Origin: Pseudomonadota bacterium
Lineage (GTDB): Bacteria > Pseudomonadota > Alphaproteobacteria > Rhizobiales > Xanthobacteraceae
NCBI GenBank assembly: GCA_021779635.1
Contig: JAJYAH010000074.1
Coordinates: forward strand, 1-15,279
Direction: 5' to 3'
Length of the DNA: 15,279 nucleotides
Shown here: positions 1 through 7,661 of the stretch, piece by piece
How positions within the stretch are numbered: the stretch's first letter is position 1
How the letters are laid out: each line of letters opens with the position of its first letter
The notes under the pieces: generated by a model
The model's database searches: none
Seen by the model: the letters and a program-made list of their open reading frames with translations, nothing else
What the model was told of the DNA's origin: nothing
Translations under genes and position numbers: made by a program

Positions 1-233
1 GAATCCTGGACGCATGTTCAGATCCGCGAACTGCTGCGGAGAGCGCTCGATGACGGCTCGGCGGACTTGGATACATGTACGGCCGCCGCCCTCTGGCTCG
101 CCCTGAATCATCCATTCGGATCGGAAACCGTGAGACGGCACGTGTCCTCCTCGCTATGCGAATTGGATCGCGCTCATATCACCCTGTCTTCGGATGCTCG
201 GCACATGTGGAGTGTCGCCGTATCCGAAAAGCC
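1..233 (+). pseudogene. Interrupted gene of unknown function, 5' part (enters from left edge)
   Basis: Frame 1 is open from the first base. It encodes 77 residues before the end of an IS1595-family element at 234 brings in foreign sequence; the broken frame stops at 244-246. If the element and one copy of the 8-bp duplication (234-1841) are removed, the frame runs on without a stop through 1842-1932 to TGA at 1933-1935. This gives 108 visible C-terminal residues of one protein. The restored join (Ser-Glu-Lys-Pro-Val) is seamless, which is good evidence that this is a real coding gene disrupted by transposition. The sequence is soluble-looking with no membrane segment. I do not recognise the family, and the N-terminus is outside the window. 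Confidence 0.72.
226..233. repeat. Left copy of the 8-bp target-site duplication of the IS1595 element
   Basis: GAAAAGCC here is repeated exactly at 1834-1841, immediately outside the other inverted repeat. Eight base pairs is the usual duplication length for IS1595-family elements. Confidence 0.88.
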
Positions 234-256
234 CGGTCTTATGTAGCTTCCGCCAC
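234..256 (+). repeat. Left terminal inverted repeat of the IS1595 element
   Basis: The core TTATGTAGC (239-247) and CCGCCAC (250-256) match the reverse complement of 1811-1833. The four mismatches fall in two dinucleotides. Confidence 0.85.
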
Positions 257-274
257 CACGCGCACGTTCGCGTG
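257..274. promoter_or_regulatory. Palindrome between IS end and passenger gene
   Basis: CACGCG and CGCGTG flank a 6-base centre directly inside the left inverted repeat and 54 bp before the passenger start. It could be an operator or part of an extended transposase-binding end. Position is the only evidence for function. Confidence 0.3.
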
Positions 275-328
275 TAGACATTTGGCATTTATCATCCCTG
301 CCGTTGGTGTTTTGGCGGGAGAGCGGCA

Positions 329-754
329 TTGGCGCAGGCGCATGTCATCGATGCTTTGCGCGACAAGCGATCTGAACTCGCCGGGATGGTGAACCGCCTG
401 GAGCAGGAACTGGTCGACCATCGCGCCAGTCTGACCCATCTCGATGCGACCATGCGACTATTCGATCCTGACAGCCGGCCGGAGGACGTCCGACCCAGGC
501 AGCAGCGAGCCCGGAATGTCTGGTTCCATCCTGGTGAGTGCCTGCGTCTGATCTACGATGTGCTGCGCGACGCCGCGGAACCATTGACGACACGAGAACT
601 TGCCGAACGGATCATGGACGCGAAGGCGATCGCGGCGATCGATGACCGCGGGCGTATACTGATCGAGCGGACTATTCTCGGCTCGCTCAACCGGGCGAAA
701 GAGACGATCGAGCGAAGCGAGACGGCGGGTGTGGTCAAGTGGCAGGTGAGCTAG
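329..754 (+). CDS. IS1595 passenger: small coiled-coil plus winged-helix-like protein
   Basis: This 141-residue protein lies wholly inside the IS1595 element. Residues 8-45 form a charged helix with heptad-like spacing, likely a coiled coil. After a Pro/Arg-rich linker (50-62), residues 66-138 (CLRLIYDVLRD then PLTTRELAERIM) resemble a small helix-turn-helix or winged-helix domain. The best start is TTG at 329, since GGGAGAG at 317-323 is well placed and no in-frame ATG exists until residue 20. Similar small proteins are common beside transposases in alphaproteobacteria as hypothetical proteins, from memory. A role in regulating transposition or binding the ends is inference. The gene ends tail to tail with the transposase, both stops lying in CTAG at 751-754, so neither can lose its end without affecting the other. 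Confidence 0.72.
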   Translation: MAQAHVIDALRDKRSELAGMVNRLEQELVDHRASLTHLDATMRLFDPDSRPEDVRPRQQRARNVWFHPGECLRLIYDVLRDAAEPLTTRELAERIMDAKAIAAIDDRGRILIERTILGSLNRAKETIERSETAGVVKWQVS

Positions 755-1734
755 GCGGTATGTGCGCGCTGCCAGTAGCCGCAGAAGTCAACCGATGGCC
801 GGCATTGCATCGCCAGACGGACCACGCCGTGCACCTGCTCGCCGTTGCTGACGCGGCGGAGGTCCTCACGCCAGGCTGCTTCCTGGGCATAGCGAAGGAG
901 ATACGGCCCAGCGATATGGTGGTGATGCCCGAGCTCGCCACGGCGCAGGCGGGAGAAGTAGGACTCCGCTGCATTGGTGCAGGCCCCGCCGATGCTGTAG
1001 CCGTTCTGGTGGTTGATGCGCAGCATGGCGAACCGGGCGTGCAGCTTGTTCCAGGCAGGGCTTTCATCGGCGTGAACCACGGTCCCTTTGTTGATCCGCT
1101 GGCGGATCGCCGGCACGGCGCCCTCCTCAGCCGCGTACACCTGCGGCAGCGTACGGCCGTCACGCTCGCGCATCACGACAACAACCTGACGTTTGCCCGA
1201 TTGGTTCTCGGCGAGCCGTCGGTCGATCCGATCGGCCGCCAGGTTCTCTGGCCGGACGTGACCGCCGAAATAGGCACCATCGACCTCGGCAACCCGTCCC
1301 TCACCGCCGATGCGCAGCGCCTTCATACTCCATGCCACGGCTTCGCGCAGCTTGTGCGCGAGAACAAATGCCGTTTTGTATTGGACATCGAGTTCACGAG
1401 CGCAGGCGAGCATGCTCTTGCCTTTAACTTCGTTGCAGAAGGCTACGATGGCAAGCAGATAGGTCCTCAGTGGCAGCTTGTGCCAGGCGAACAGGGTACC
1501 CGAGGTGATGGAGAAATCACCACGACACGCCTTGCAGCGCCACCGCGGATCAGTGGCTGATCGCGGACACGCCCAGCAAATCGTGCAGCCGCAACCCGGA
1601 CAGACCGGCTTGCCATCGGTCTCGGGCCAACGCAGGCGCAGGAACACATTCTCCACCCCGCGATCCGACATGCGCATGATCTTGGCGGCGCTCAGCGAGC
1701 GTGCCGCAGCAGAAAGCAGGAAGTGTTGCGCCAT
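751..1734 (-). CDS. IS1595-family DDE transposase (ISXO2-like)
   Basis: This transposase catalyses cut-and-paste movement of the 234-1833 element. From the chosen ATG (1732-1734) it is 327 residues, a normal length. It starts MAQHFLLSAAARSLS and continues into the family's N-terminal zinc ribbon (C45-x2-C48 and C67-x2-C70). The ISXO2-like catalytic domain follows: D152 in EVDGAYFGG, D223 in VHADES and E257 in NAAESYFSRLRRG. A longer frame runs upstream to 2043, but it crosses the right inverted repeat and the target duplication into host DNA, so the added 103 residues are not real. No strong ribosome binding site is seen. All catalytic and metal-binding positions appear intact, so the enzyme could be active. 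Confidence 0.9.
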   Translation of the reverse strand: MAQHFLLSAAARSLSAAKIMRMSDRGVENVFLRLRWPETDGKPVCPGCGCTICWACPRSATDPRWRCKACRGDFSITSGTLFAWHKLPLRTYLLAIVAFCNEVKGKSMLACARELDVQYKTAFVLAHKLREAVAWSMKALRIGGEGRVAEVDGAYFGGHVRPENLAADRIDRRLAENQSGKRQVVVVMRERDGRTLPQVYAAEEGAVPAIRQRINKGTVVHADESPAWNKLHARFAMLRINHQNGYSIGGACTNAAESYFSRLRRGELGHHHHIAGPYLLRYAQEAAWREDLRRVSNGEQVHGVVRLAMQCRPSVDFCGYWQRAHTA

Positions 1735-1810
1735 GTGGACCCATCGCCGGAGCACCAAACCAGCACTCTCCTGCCAGGATCTGCACAAAAGTACAAGCCC
1801 GAATTCACAA

Positions 1811-1833
1811 GTGGCGGTTGCTACATAACGCCG
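1811..1833 (-). repeat. Right terminal inverted repeat of the IS1595 element
   Basis: Read on the minus strand it matches 234-256 at 19 of 23 positions, with GTGGCGG and GCTACATAA as conserved blocks. Confidence 0.85.
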
Positions 1834-1841
1834 GAAAAGCC
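1834..1841. repeat. Right copy of the 8-bp target-site duplication of the IS1595 element
   Basis: GAAAAGCC, identical to 226-233 and directly adjacent to the right inverted repeat. Confidence 0.88.
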
Positions 1842-1935
1842 TGTCGAACCTCAAGTCGTGATGGCGGCATTTCCGCAAGGAACGAATGTTTGTCTCGAGT
1901 TTAGCGGCCTCAGCAATCCACCCATTCCCCACTGA
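1842..1935 (+). pseudogene. Interrupted gene of unknown function, 3' part
   Basis: This is the C-terminal remainder of the gene seen at 1-233. It adds about 31 residues (PVEPQVVMAAFPQGTNVCLE and on to SNPPIPH) and stops at TGA 1933-1935. It lies in register with the left part once the IS element and one duplication copy are removed. It has no start of its own. The 168 bases from 1936 to the ATG at 2104 hold no gene or terminator that I can defend. Confidence 0.7.
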
Positions 1936-2157
1936 GACGACGCCCCAATGCACGACGAGGCAACCGAGAAGAGCACAACCTAAGCAACCCAGCGCTGTGG
2001 CCGCCCGGGTTGGCGTAGTCCAACACGCGTGAGCCGACCCCAACAGTCAAGCGCCGGCTTAGGCTCAGCATGACGATGGGCGCCGAACCCGGCGGCAGGT
2101 TCGATGCAACTGGGCAGCCCACTGGCACGGACTCTGCGTCAGGCCCATCTGTCCGCG

Positions 2158-3162
2158 ATGGTGACCTCCCGCCGTGCCGTCTTGGCGTCCGTTCTGCTAC
2201 TCTCCGCCAATCCGGCGCCCGCCGCGGATCCCGACCAGACGCTGCTTGCCCGCGGCCTCGCTCTGGCGGATGCCACCCCCGACCTCCGCACCTTGACCAT
2301 CTCTCAGCGCGGCTTGCTCGTCGCCCAACGTGTCTGGCGCGGCGCCAGTCTGACGCGCCCGACCAACATCAAATCGGCGGCCAAAACGATCGTGGACGCA
2401 TTGGCCGGTATCGGCGCCGCGCGCGGCCTTTTTTCCCTCGATGACCGCATCGAACCGATCCTGGGCAATCTCGTCCCACCGGGTGTCGATCCGCGGGTCG
2501 GGCAGATCACCATCCGCCACCTGCTCGGCATGCGCGCAGGCCTCGAGGGCACCTCCGGCGCCAACTACGGTCGCTGGGTCTCCAGCCGAAACTGGCTGAG
2601 CTACGCCCTTTCGCGCCCCTTCGTCGACGAGCCTGGCGGCCGGATGGTCTACTCCACCGCTTCGAGCCACATCCTCGGCGCAATACTTGCGCGCGTCGGC
2701 GGCCAGACCCTTCGCGACCTGGTCCAGACGTGGCTCGGCACCCCGCTGGGGTTTACCGTGCCGGAATGGGCCCGCGACCCCCAAGGCTTTTATTTCGGTG
2801 GCAACGACATGGCGATAACGCCGGAAGCGCTGCTGACGTTTGGAGAGTGCTGTCGCAACGGAGGCCGCCACAACGATCGCCGGGTCATTCCGGAAGCCTT
2901 CCTGGCTGAGGCATGGAAACCCGCCGTTCGATCCACCTTCAGCGGTCAGCTTTATGGTCTCGGTTGGTGGATCGGCAAGCCGACAGGCGAACCGATGGTC
3001 TTCGCATGGGGGTACGGAGGGCAGATGGTGTATCTGCTGCCCCGGCTCGAACTGACCGTCGTGATGACATCGGACGCAGATGTGCCGCGCGTTCCCGGCC
3101 AGGTCTTCACCCGCCACACTCTGTTGATCGACGGGATCCTTCCTGCATTCAAAGCAGCGTGA
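2158..3162 (+). CDS. Exported serine hydrolase, beta-lactamase/penicillin-binding-protein-like fold
   Basis: From ATG 2158 the protein has 334 residues and opens with a signal peptide: Arg-Arg at 4-5, a hydrophobic stretch (AVLASVLLL) and an APA-type cleavage site near residue 22. Export is therefore predicted, and the Arg pair leaves Tat possible. Family motifs are SxxK as SAAK at 73-76 (nucleophile Ser73), a YSTAS motif near 165 in the Tyr-x-Asn position, and WGYGGQ near the C-terminus in the place of KTG/HTG. Sequences of this type include esterases, 6-aminohexanoate-dimer hydrolases and class C-like proteins, so the substrate is unknown. An upstream in-frame ATG at 2104 has a slightly better Shine-Dalgarno (GGCAGG) but would put 18 residues before the signal. 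The gene converges with the caspase-like gene. Confidence 0.8.
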   Translation: MVTSRRAVLASVLLLSANPAPAADPDQTLLARGLALADATPDLRTLTISQRGLLVAQRVWRGASLTRPTNIKSAAKTIVDALAGIGAARGLFSLDDRIEPILGNLVPPGVDPRVGQITIRHLLGMRAGLEGTSGANYGRWVSSRNWLSYALSRPFVDEPGGRMVYSTASSHILGAILARVGGQTLRDLVQTWLGTPLGFTVPEWARDPQGFYFGGNDMAITPEALLTFGECCRNGGRHNDRRVIPEAFLAEAWKPAVRSTFSGQLYGLGWWIGKPTGEPMVFAWGYGGQMVYLLPRLELTVVMTSDADVPRVPGQVFTRHTLLIDGILPAFKAA

Positions 3163-3274
3163 GCTTCCTGAAGGGCGTCACGTTAGCTTTCTGGCGAGTG
3201 GCCGGGGTTGAACGAGCCGTCGCTGCCTCGCCGAGTTTGCGGATGACCCGTCCAAACGACAGCACGACAACGCT

Positions 3275-4171
3275 TTATGACGGCAGGGCCGTCCGGGCAG
3301 ATAGGAGTGGCAACCAGTCACTCCAGCTGATAGTCCCCTTCAAATTGATTTCGCCAACCTGCTGATTTTCAGCGGACCAGTTCAGCAGGCGCGGCAGCGA
3401 GGGCCTGTCGGCCCAGAGCTCGCTCCGCTGCACAGTGGTTGCGACGTAGCGCGCTAAAGGCCCGACCGGGGCCCCCCAACGCCACGTCGGGTTCTCTTGT
3501 ACGCTGGCTATGGTTCCAGGTGCGGCCCCTAGCACAACAGGGTTTTTTGAGGAGAGATATGATTGGCCGTCCGGGAAATGCCTCAGCCCGTCCGCGAAGC
3601 TGCGAAGGGCGTCCGTAGCGGTGCCTGGTCCCACGAAAAGCTCGCTTTCCTGCTTTGGTCCGATGACCAATCCGAGCCGCTCGCGGAAGGACGCGAATGT
3701 GTCGGCCTGCATGCACCCGTCGATCAGGAGCACGAACGCGGTGCCTGTCGAGGCGATCGCGTCGTAGAGATCGGCTACATCGAGTTCGCCCAGGGGTGGC
3801 GCGGCCTTTCGCGCAATTGTGCCAAGTGAACGGGCGAGCTCGGCCAGATTGCCTCCCATCGGCGCTAGATCGCCGACCCGCCTCGCGGCGACTCGGGTGC
3901 GTCCAGCATCGCCCATCAGCAGCGCGAGCGAGTTGTCCTCATACGTGACCATGTGACCGACGTAGTAGAACACCACCACGTAGTAGAACACCACCAGCCG
4001 CGCATGGCGCCTCTTTGCGTCCTCGGCAACCTGGCGGGCAAACTGCAAGGTCGCTTCCGACGTGAGCGGCTGCTCACGCGTCACCGCCAAATGCAAGCTT
4101 GCCGCGGGCTGATATGATGCCAAGGCACCGGCAAGAACGGCCGCGCTCTCTCCGGTCCAAGGCTGGTTCAT
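3275..4171 (-). pseudogene. Caspase-like (peptidase C14-type) protein, N-terminus cut by the Tni element
   Basis: The frame encodes 298 residues and resembles the caspase-hemoglobinase fold. A hydrophobic strand ends FYYVGH (H73, candidate catalytic His) and another ends FVLLIDGC (C153, candidate catalytic Cys). A late strand PVVLGAAPG near 211-219 is followed by a Trp-rich loop and helix as in the small caspase subunit. The usual GHG is GHM here. The expected first strand and helix of the fold are missing, and the ATG at 4169-4171 lies 3 bp from the transposon end at 4175, so the gene was most likely truncated and this start is incidental. An 18-bp tandem repeat inserts VVFYYV just before the His. 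Bacterial caspase-like proteins often act in defence or cell-death systems, but no partner gene survives here. Family assignment is moderate; no homology search was possible. Confidence 0.5.
3961..3996. repeat. Perfect 18-bp tandem duplication
   Basis: Positions 3961-3978 and 3979-3996 are identical. On the minus strand they encode VVFYYV twice (residues 60-65 and 66-71 of the caspase-like protein). The reading frame is kept, but the strand leading to the predicted catalytic His is doubled. Confidence 0.92.
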
Positions 4172-4174
4172 TGT

Positions 4175-4193
4175 TGTCGGTTCAACGTTAATT
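4175..4193 (+). repeat. Left terminal inverted repeat of the Tni element
   Basis: TGTCGGTTCAACGTTAATT matches the reverse complement of 7736-7754 except at position 9 (C against G). The first bases TGTC follow the 5'-TGT rule of Tn7/Mu-like and Tni elements. Confidence 0.83.
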
Positions 4194-4235
4194 GCCTTGC
4201 GGACACACCCGGGTTATCAATGGGTTAACTGATTC

Positions 4236-4302
4236 GTTAATTTGGGACTGGAGTCGTTAATTCGAGACTGGCATCGAATCAGGCGCGTTAATTTGAGACT
4301 GG
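4236..4302 (+). repeat. Three internal transposase-binding-like repeats, left end
   Basis: GTTAATTTGGGACTGG (4236-4251), GTTAATTCGAGACTGG (4256-4271) and GTTAATTTGAGACTGG (4287-4302) are near-identical direct repeats, with starts 20 and 31 bp apart. Arrays of this kind in element ends are the usual TniA/TnsB-type binding sites. The last copy ends 20 bp before the tniA ATG, so TniA binding could also repress its own operon (inference). Confidence 0.8.
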
Positions 4303-4322
4303 ATTGCCTCTGAGAGCAGATC

Positions 4323-5981
4323 ATGCCGATTGATGATGAGACACCGCGGGAGTGGGCGGCGGCCGGGCTGCGCGAGCAGACGGTCCGGCGCTTGGTTGCG
4401 CTTCCGGCCGCGGAGAGAACACGGGACGTTGTTGCTCGTGAAGCACGGCGGATAGGAATTTCTACCAGCACCCTGTTTCGGTTGCTCGCGGCTTGGCGAG
4501 GTGCGCCGGTCCGTTCGACCTTGCTCCCCGAGCCTCGGGGACCGAAGCGTGGCTCGCTCCGGACGCCCTTGGCCAAACGGCGGATCATCAATGAAGCAAT
4601 CGACCGCCTGTTCCTGAGGCGGGAGGCGCCCCGGATTTCCGACCTTTGCGACGAGATCGAAGCTCGATGCAGGTTAGGTGGTTTGACACCACCGAGCCGG
4701 GCGACCGTCGAACGGCATGTCGCCGCGCTCGATCAGCGCCGGGTCGTCAGGCTTCGTGAAGGACCGACGGCCGCCAGCGAACAGTTCACCATCCGCTCCG
4801 GCAGGATCGACGTGCTTCGTCCCCTTCAGATCGTTCAGATCGACCATACGCTGGCGGATGTTTTCGTAGTTGATGAGGAGACACGCGTTCCCGCCGGTCG
4901 TCCGTATCTGACGCTGGCGATCGACGTTTTCAGCCGGATGGTCGTGGGGTTCCATCTGACCATGGATTACCCGAGCGTTCTCTCAGTTGGGCTTTGTCTG
5001 ACCCAGGCGGTGTTTGAGAAGGGAGATTGGCTCGAAAGCAGAAACATCCGCCTCTCGTGGCCTTGCTCCGGTCTTCCGGAGCTCTTTTATCTCGATAACG
5101 CGGCGGAATTTCACTCAAGGGCGTTGGCGCTCGGGTGTGAGGAGCATGGCATCAAGGTCGACTTTCGTCCGCCACGCACGCCGCACTTCGGGGGGCACAT
5201 AGAAAGACTCATCGGCACAACGATGGGCGCGCTTCATCTTTTGCCCGGCACGACACGGAGCACCGTTGCAGACAAACGCGACTACCACCCGGAGCGCCGC
5301 GCAGCGATGACATTGCGTCAACTGGAACGATGGATCGCGCTGGAGATTGCCGGGAAATATCACAATCGTATCCATTCCGCGCTTGGCCGCCCCCCAATGG
5401 CGGTGTGGAATGAACACGCTGCGGACGCGGTCTGGAAGCGTCCTGGTGACCGCGTCCGGTTCCTGCTCGATTTTCTGCCACGGTGTGAACGCCATTTGCA
5501 GAAGACCGGCATCGAGTTCATGAAATTCCAATATTCGTCGCCAGAGTTACGATCCTTTAACATCCGCAAAAAGACGAAGGTTGGGGTCAGGTATGACCCC
5601 CGAGACATCAGCCGGATATGGGTGGAAGCAGCTCCCGGCTCGCATGTGGAGGCCCGGTGGCGGGACCTGGGCCTGCCTCCGATGACGTTGTGGGAACGAA
5701 TTTCCGCGCGGAAACGACTGCGGGCGCAGGGGCGTAAGGAAAGCGACGTGAGAGCCATTGGTTACTCGGTCCTTGAGCAGCGTGCCATTGAGGATGCTGA
5801 AGTCGGGCTCACAGCACAGGCCAAGAGAAACCGCCAGCGGCGCAAGCACCTGATGAACCAGGATCGCGAGAAGGCCCCTGCCCCAATGGCCCAGGTGGGC
5901 GACGACGTAATAGGGTCCGAGCCATTGACCGACGGCCCGCTCCCGTATTTCGAAACGGAGTTCCTGCATGGCCGGCGCTGA
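4323..5981 (+). CDS. tniA: TniA, DDE transposase of the Tni element
   Basis: This 552-residue protein is the right size for TniA and performs strand transfer. An N-terminal helix-turn-helix region (about 30-140) precedes a retroviral-integrase-like core: D174 in QIDHT, D258 in FYLDNAAEF and E294 in GHIERLIGT, with 35 residues between the last two (a DD-35-E triad). A Mu-type C-terminal beta domain follows at about 400-470 (FNIRKKTKVGVRYDPRDIS), then a charged tail likely to contact TniB. ATG 4323 follows a GAGAG-containing leader. Its last 14 bases overlap tniB, indicating translational coupling. All catalytic residues are present. Confidence 0.92.
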   Translation: MPIDDETPREWAAAGLREQTVRRLVALPAAERTRDVVAREARRIGISTSTLFRLLAAWRGAPVRSTLLPEPRGPKRGSLRTPLAKRRIINEAIDRLFLRREAPRISDLCDEIEARCRLGGLTPPSRATVERHVAALDQRRVVRLREGPTAASEQFTIRSGRIDVLRPLQIVQIDHTLADVFVVDEETRVPAGRPYLTLAIDVFSRMVVGFHLTMDYPSVLSVGLCLTQAVFEKGDWLESRNIRLSWPCSGLPELFYLDNAAEFHSRALALGCEEHGIKVDFRPPRTPHFGGHIERLIGTTMGALHLLPGTTRSTVADKRDYHPERRAAMTLRQLERWIALEIAGKYHNRIHSALGRPPMAVWNEHAADAVWKRPGDRVRFLLDFLPRCERHLQKTGIEFMKFQYSSPELRSFNIRKKTKVGVRYDPRDISRIWVEAAPGSHVEARWRDLGLPPMTLWERISARKRLRAQGRKESDVRAIGYSVLEQRAIEDAEVGLTAQAKRNRQRRKHLMNQDREKAPAPMAQVGDDVIGSEPLTDGPLPYFETEFLHGRR

Positions 5982-6843
5982 GCATGTCTTCCCTGAAATC
6001 GCCGACATGCTCTCCGAGGACGACAGCAGGCGTATCCGGTCCATCCAAGAGGAGCGCTGGGTCAGTTATCCGAGGGCTGTGACGATCCTTCGCAAGCTCG
6101 AACGTCTCCTGGAATATCCCCAACGGAGCCGGATGCCCTGCCTATTAATCGTTGGACGGTCGGGGATGGGAAAAACCATGCTGCTGGAACGGTTCGGCCG
6201 TCAGAACAATCCGGCCTGGGAGCAGGAAAATGACCGCGAACACACGCCTGTGCTGTCGGTCGTGATCAGGCCACAACCAACTGTCCGCCGGTTTTACGGG
6301 CAGATTCTTTTCGCGCTGAAAGCGCCGACGACCTCGACGGCGGCGTCCGGTATCATCGAAGATCGTGTCTACCATCTCCTCCGGGCGCTCGGCACCAGGA
6401 TGCTGATCGTCGACGAAGTTCATAATGTCTTCACGGCGACACGATCGTCGGACCGGGACGCGATGATGGCGCTGCTGCGGACGCTGACCGGAGAACTCAA
6501 GATCTCGCTTGTGTGCGCGGGAACGAGCGAAGCTGAAAACGCCCTTCTCGGTGATGAACAGCTCGCCAGCCGTTATGAGCCGCTGACGCTCCAGGCATGG
6601 CAGCCGTCCACGGAGTTCCAGGGTTTGGTCGGCAGCGCGCTGCGTTCGATGCCACTGCGGCAGCCATCCGAACTCAATCCCTTGGCGATACGACACTTGG
6701 TCGACATCAGCCAGGGCGTGACTGCTCGGATCTTCAGAGTGCTGGCGGATCTCGCGGAAGAAGCGATTCTGTCGGGGGCCGAACGGATCAACAGCGGGGC
6801 GGTGCTCGACTTGCCTCTGGCCCCGCGCGCGGCGGCCGCATGA
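5968..6843 (+). CDS. tniB: TniB, AAA+ ATPase target-selection regulator
   Basis: This 291-residue ATPase is related to TnsC/MuB and forms ATP-dependent filaments on target DNA that activate the transposase in this family. The Walker A motif GRSGMGKT is at 63-70 and Walker B RMLIVDEVHN at 144-153. A sensor-type segment (SLVCAGTSEAENAL) follows. The start ATG lies inside the end of tniA, and the stop at 6841-6843 is one base from the tniQ ATG, so the three genes form one operon. It is full length, with no lesions seen. Confidence 0.9.
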   Translation: MAGAEHVFPEIADMLSEDDSRRIRSIQEERWVSYPRAVTILRKLERLLEYPQRSRMPCLLIVGRSGMGKTMLLERFGRQNNPAWEQENDREHTPVLSVVIRPQPTVRRFYGQILFALKAPTTSTAASGIIEDRVYHLLRALGTRMLIVDEVHNVFTATRSSDRDAMMALLRTLTGELKISLVCAGTSEAENALLGDEQLASRYEPLTLQAWQPSTEFQGLVGSALRSMPLRQPSELNPLAIRHLVDISQGVTARIFRVLADLAEEAILSGAERINSGAVLDLPLAPRAAAA

Positions 6844-6844
6844 A

Positions 6845-7657
6845 ATGAGCGCGCTGCCTCTCACCGCCAGGAAGGAACCGGGCGAATTGTTGTCATCGTG
6901 GCTCGACAGAACAGCCGCGTTGCACCGGGTCTCGCGGCTGCATTTGCTGACCTGGGCGGGCTGCAGCCCTAGATCGCTTCGCGCGATCGACGAAACCCTC
7001 GTGGATGATGATGTTCGGGTGATCGCGTCGATGCTGCGATCTTCGGCGGAGGAAGTGCTCGCGAGCACTCACCGCTGGCTCGGCCGTCTCTCCACCGGTC
7101 TGGTCCGGAGGAGGGGGCGAGAGGTCGAATGCCGCCGGTGCCTGGTTGAACTCAGGCGTCAGCACGGAGCCGTGGTGCGGATGAAACATTGGCGTGAAGG
7201 ATGGCGTATCCTTTGCGAGCGCTGTGGCGGCGTTCTCACCCAGCAAGGCGAAGAGGATTTCGACGCGGAACTGAGATGGTCCTGGTATGCCCCCGTCGTA
7301 AGAAACGCACACCGAGGCTCCGAGTTGGTAGCCGCCGTTGTTCGTGGAGAACATCGGCTCCCGGCAATCTCTACCTCTTCCGGGGAGGAGCTCTCGGTTA
7401 GGCACGGAGCTCCCGTGTTGCCCGGATTCGTCACGAGCATGTTTGGCTCAAAGCTGACGTCAGGACCGAAAGGGGCCACGCTCGCCAATCTTAGCTTTCC
7501 ATGTAGGATTTTCGTCCTTGCCGCGACCGGAGCCCGGTCCTCCGCCGAAGCTGAATGGGCCCGGCATCTCCTCCGAGTCTGGGAGGTCAACCGGAAGCTG
7601 GGCCGCGAGGCTGACAAACGGAGGAGACGAAAGCGCGGCAAATCTCAGTCCCAATAA
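6845..7657 (+). CDS. tniQ: TniQ, target-site factor of the Tni element
   Basis: This 270-residue protein has the TniQ-family opening (PGELLSSWLDRTAALHRVS at 12-30, helix-turn-helix-like) and two Cys pairs, C96-x2-C99 and C124-x2-C127, which likely bind zinc (ECRRC and RILCERCGG). TniQ proteins adapt the transposition complex to a target; in Tn5053 relatives this favours res sites and plasmids. The length is short to normal for the family. The basic tail (KRRRRKRGK) ends just before the right-end repeats. No CRISPR effector or array is present, so an RNA-guided variant is not supported. Confidence 0.88.
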   Translation: MSALPLTARKEPGELLSSWLDRTAALHRVSRLHLLTWAGCSPRSLRAIDETLVDDDVRVIASMLRSSAEEVLASTHRWLGRLSTGLVRRRGREVECRRCLVELRRQHGAVVRMKHWREGWRILCERCGGVLTQQGEEDFDAELRWSWYAPVVRNAHRGSELVAAVVRGEHRLPAISTSSGEELSVRHGAPVLPGFVTSMFGSKLTSGPKGATLANLSFPCRIFVLAATGARSSAEAEWARHLLRVWEVNRKLGREADKRRRRKRGKSQSQ

Positions 7658-7661
7658 TAAC

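Larger units (their letters stand above)
234..1833. mobile_element. Complete IS1595-family insertion sequence with a passenger gene (1600 bp)
   Basis: The limits are set by 23-bp inverted repeats (234-256 and 1811-1833, 19 of 23 matching) flanked by an exact 8-bp direct repeat (226-233, 1834-1841). Inside are a DDE transposase on the minus strand (751-1734) and a small plus-strand gene (329-754) facing it. The two genes end on a shared CTAG. The element sits inside a gene of unknown function whose frame is restored when it is removed. At about 1.6 kb it is larger than a single-gene IS1595 element, because of the passenger. Intact ends and a perfect duplication suggest a recent insertion that may still be mobile. 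Confidence 0.88.

Noticed and set aside
739..1560. 273-codon plus-strand frame opposite the IS1595 transposase
   Set aside because: It is the complementary shadow of a transposase with all its motifs, and it has no independent support.
1735..2043. N-terminal extension of the IS1595 transposase frame (103 residues)
   Set aside because: It crosses the right inverted repeat and the 8-bp duplication into host DNA. The family's normal N-terminus begins at the ATG at 1734.
2197..3117. 306-codon minus-strand frame under the serine hydrolase
   Set aside because: The plus strand has signal peptide and SxxK/YxS/GYGG motifs; the minus frame shows none.
4171..4171. ATG at 4169-4171 as the authentic start of the caspase-like gene
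   Set aside because: It sits 3 bp from the transposon end, lacks a ribosome binding site, and the fold's first elements are missing. The true start was most likely removed.
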